From JBBIWA01 sp037439425 (GTDB lineage Bacteria; Acidobacteriota; Blastocatellia; RBC074): 40,650 nt of DNA. Position numbers and translations under genes: made by a program. Below the pieces are notes generated by a model. That model saw only the letters and a program-made list of their open reading frames with translations, was not told the origin of the DNA and made no database searches. Positions 40,424 through 40,650 of this stretch are shown one piece after another; position 1 is the stretch's first letter, and every line of letters begins with the position of its first letter. The stretch lies in contig JBBIWA010000048.1 of the NCBI GenBank assembly GCA_037439425.1, positions 1 through 40,650 on the forward strand, in the 5' to 3' direction.

Positions 40424-40650
40424 CGGCGATTGATTCCTGTATTTTTGCTGATCAACCTGATTGCCGGATGGTGACTAAGTTGATGCGATGGCCGCCTGAA
40501 GCCGTGAACCTCATCCGGCATCCGCACCAGCAAAGTTTCCTTCTTGAGCACCTTCAAGGCGCGATGATCCTCTTCGCTCTGACTCATCAGGCGCGCAGGC
40601 AATTGGGTTGAGAATCGGCGAGCGGTTGATATAAACTGCCGGCAGCAACG

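Larger units (their letters stand above)
40246..40650. other. Non-coding tail with terminator and repeat
   Basis: About 400 bp after the amidohydrolase. It contains the terminator at 40276-40308, a dispersed-type hairpin at 40377-40423 and a GCCGGATG/CATCCGGC inverted repeat at about 40462-40524. Frames at 40381-40602 (minus) and 40408-40611 (plus) lie on top of each other and over the repeats; I do not accept either. Confidence 0.5.

Noticed and set aside
40381..40611. Overlapping frames on both strands at the window end
   Set aside because: They cover each other and a palindromic repeat, so they are most likely by-products of the inverted repeats.

Overview
The window (about 55 percent G+C) looks like a chromosome segment from a motile, diderm, prototrophic heterotroph. 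I infer Acidobacteriota, probably class Blastocatellia or a relative. The hints are the DUF4139 protein, the mix of biosynthetic genes, and many small dispersed palindromic repeats of the kind common in that group. No 16S or marker phylogeny is available, so the placement is an inference. There is no rRNA, tRNA, phage, insertion sequence or CRISPR array that I can support.

Layout. (1) 361-7846, minus strand: a complete assimilatory sulfate reduction operon, sat - ATP-grasp ligase - cysC - cobA(SUMT) - [repeat cluster] - ferredoxin sulfite reductase - siroheme synthase (Met8-like) - cysH. It takes sulfate to sulfide and also makes the siroheme that the reductase needs. Its 5' leader encodes a tiny peptide ending in seven consecutive cysteine codons and a stop, 214 nt before sat. 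This is the signature of a cysteine-sensing attenuator and is the most interesting item here. The ATP-grasp enzyme inside the operon has no obvious role in the known pathway. (2) 7745-8644: non-coding, with hairpins and a 13-bp inverted repeat pair. (3) 8645-13707, minus: late flagellar filament operon fliC-flaG-fliD-fliS-fliT/flgN-like, with a recognisable sigma-28 promoter before fliC. (4) 13909-18726: EVE-domain protein (minus), prmA and rsmE (plus), a small gene broken by an in-frame stop (plus), then hemB and a membrane coiled-coil protein (minus). (5) 18828-22335, minus: surface polysaccharide genes (rmlB, polysaccharide deacetylase, glycosyltransferase), interleaved with dispersed repeats; a 74-bp tandem repeat covers the glycosyltransferase start. 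(6) 22352-31923, minus: cysteine-synthase-like gene, SLC13 transporter, three-subunit molybdenum hydroxylase with an embedded STAS protein, a frameshifted POTRA protein, and an S-adenosylhomocysteine/guanine-deaminase-like amidohydrolase. This probably forms a purine or N-heterocycle catabolic operon. (7) 32299-40245: DUF4139 protein (plus), ligA, an overlapping pair of N-succinylamino-acid-racemase-like enolase and GNAT acyltransferase (minus), an uncertain small gene, and a secreted amidohydrolase (plus).

Functional links. The sulfate operon and the cysteine-synthase-like gene together would take sulfate to cysteine, with cysteine supply probably read by the leader peptide. The racemase/acyltransferase pair matches the known D-to-L amino acid route through N-succinyl intermediates, but the desuccinylase is not in the window. 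Coding starts were moved from the longest reading frame where a Shine-Dalgarno sequence or family alignment favoured an internal start (cysH, cysC, ATP-grasp, EVE, prmA, hemB, rmlB, glycosyltransferase, FAD subunit, DUF4139, secreted amidohydrolase).
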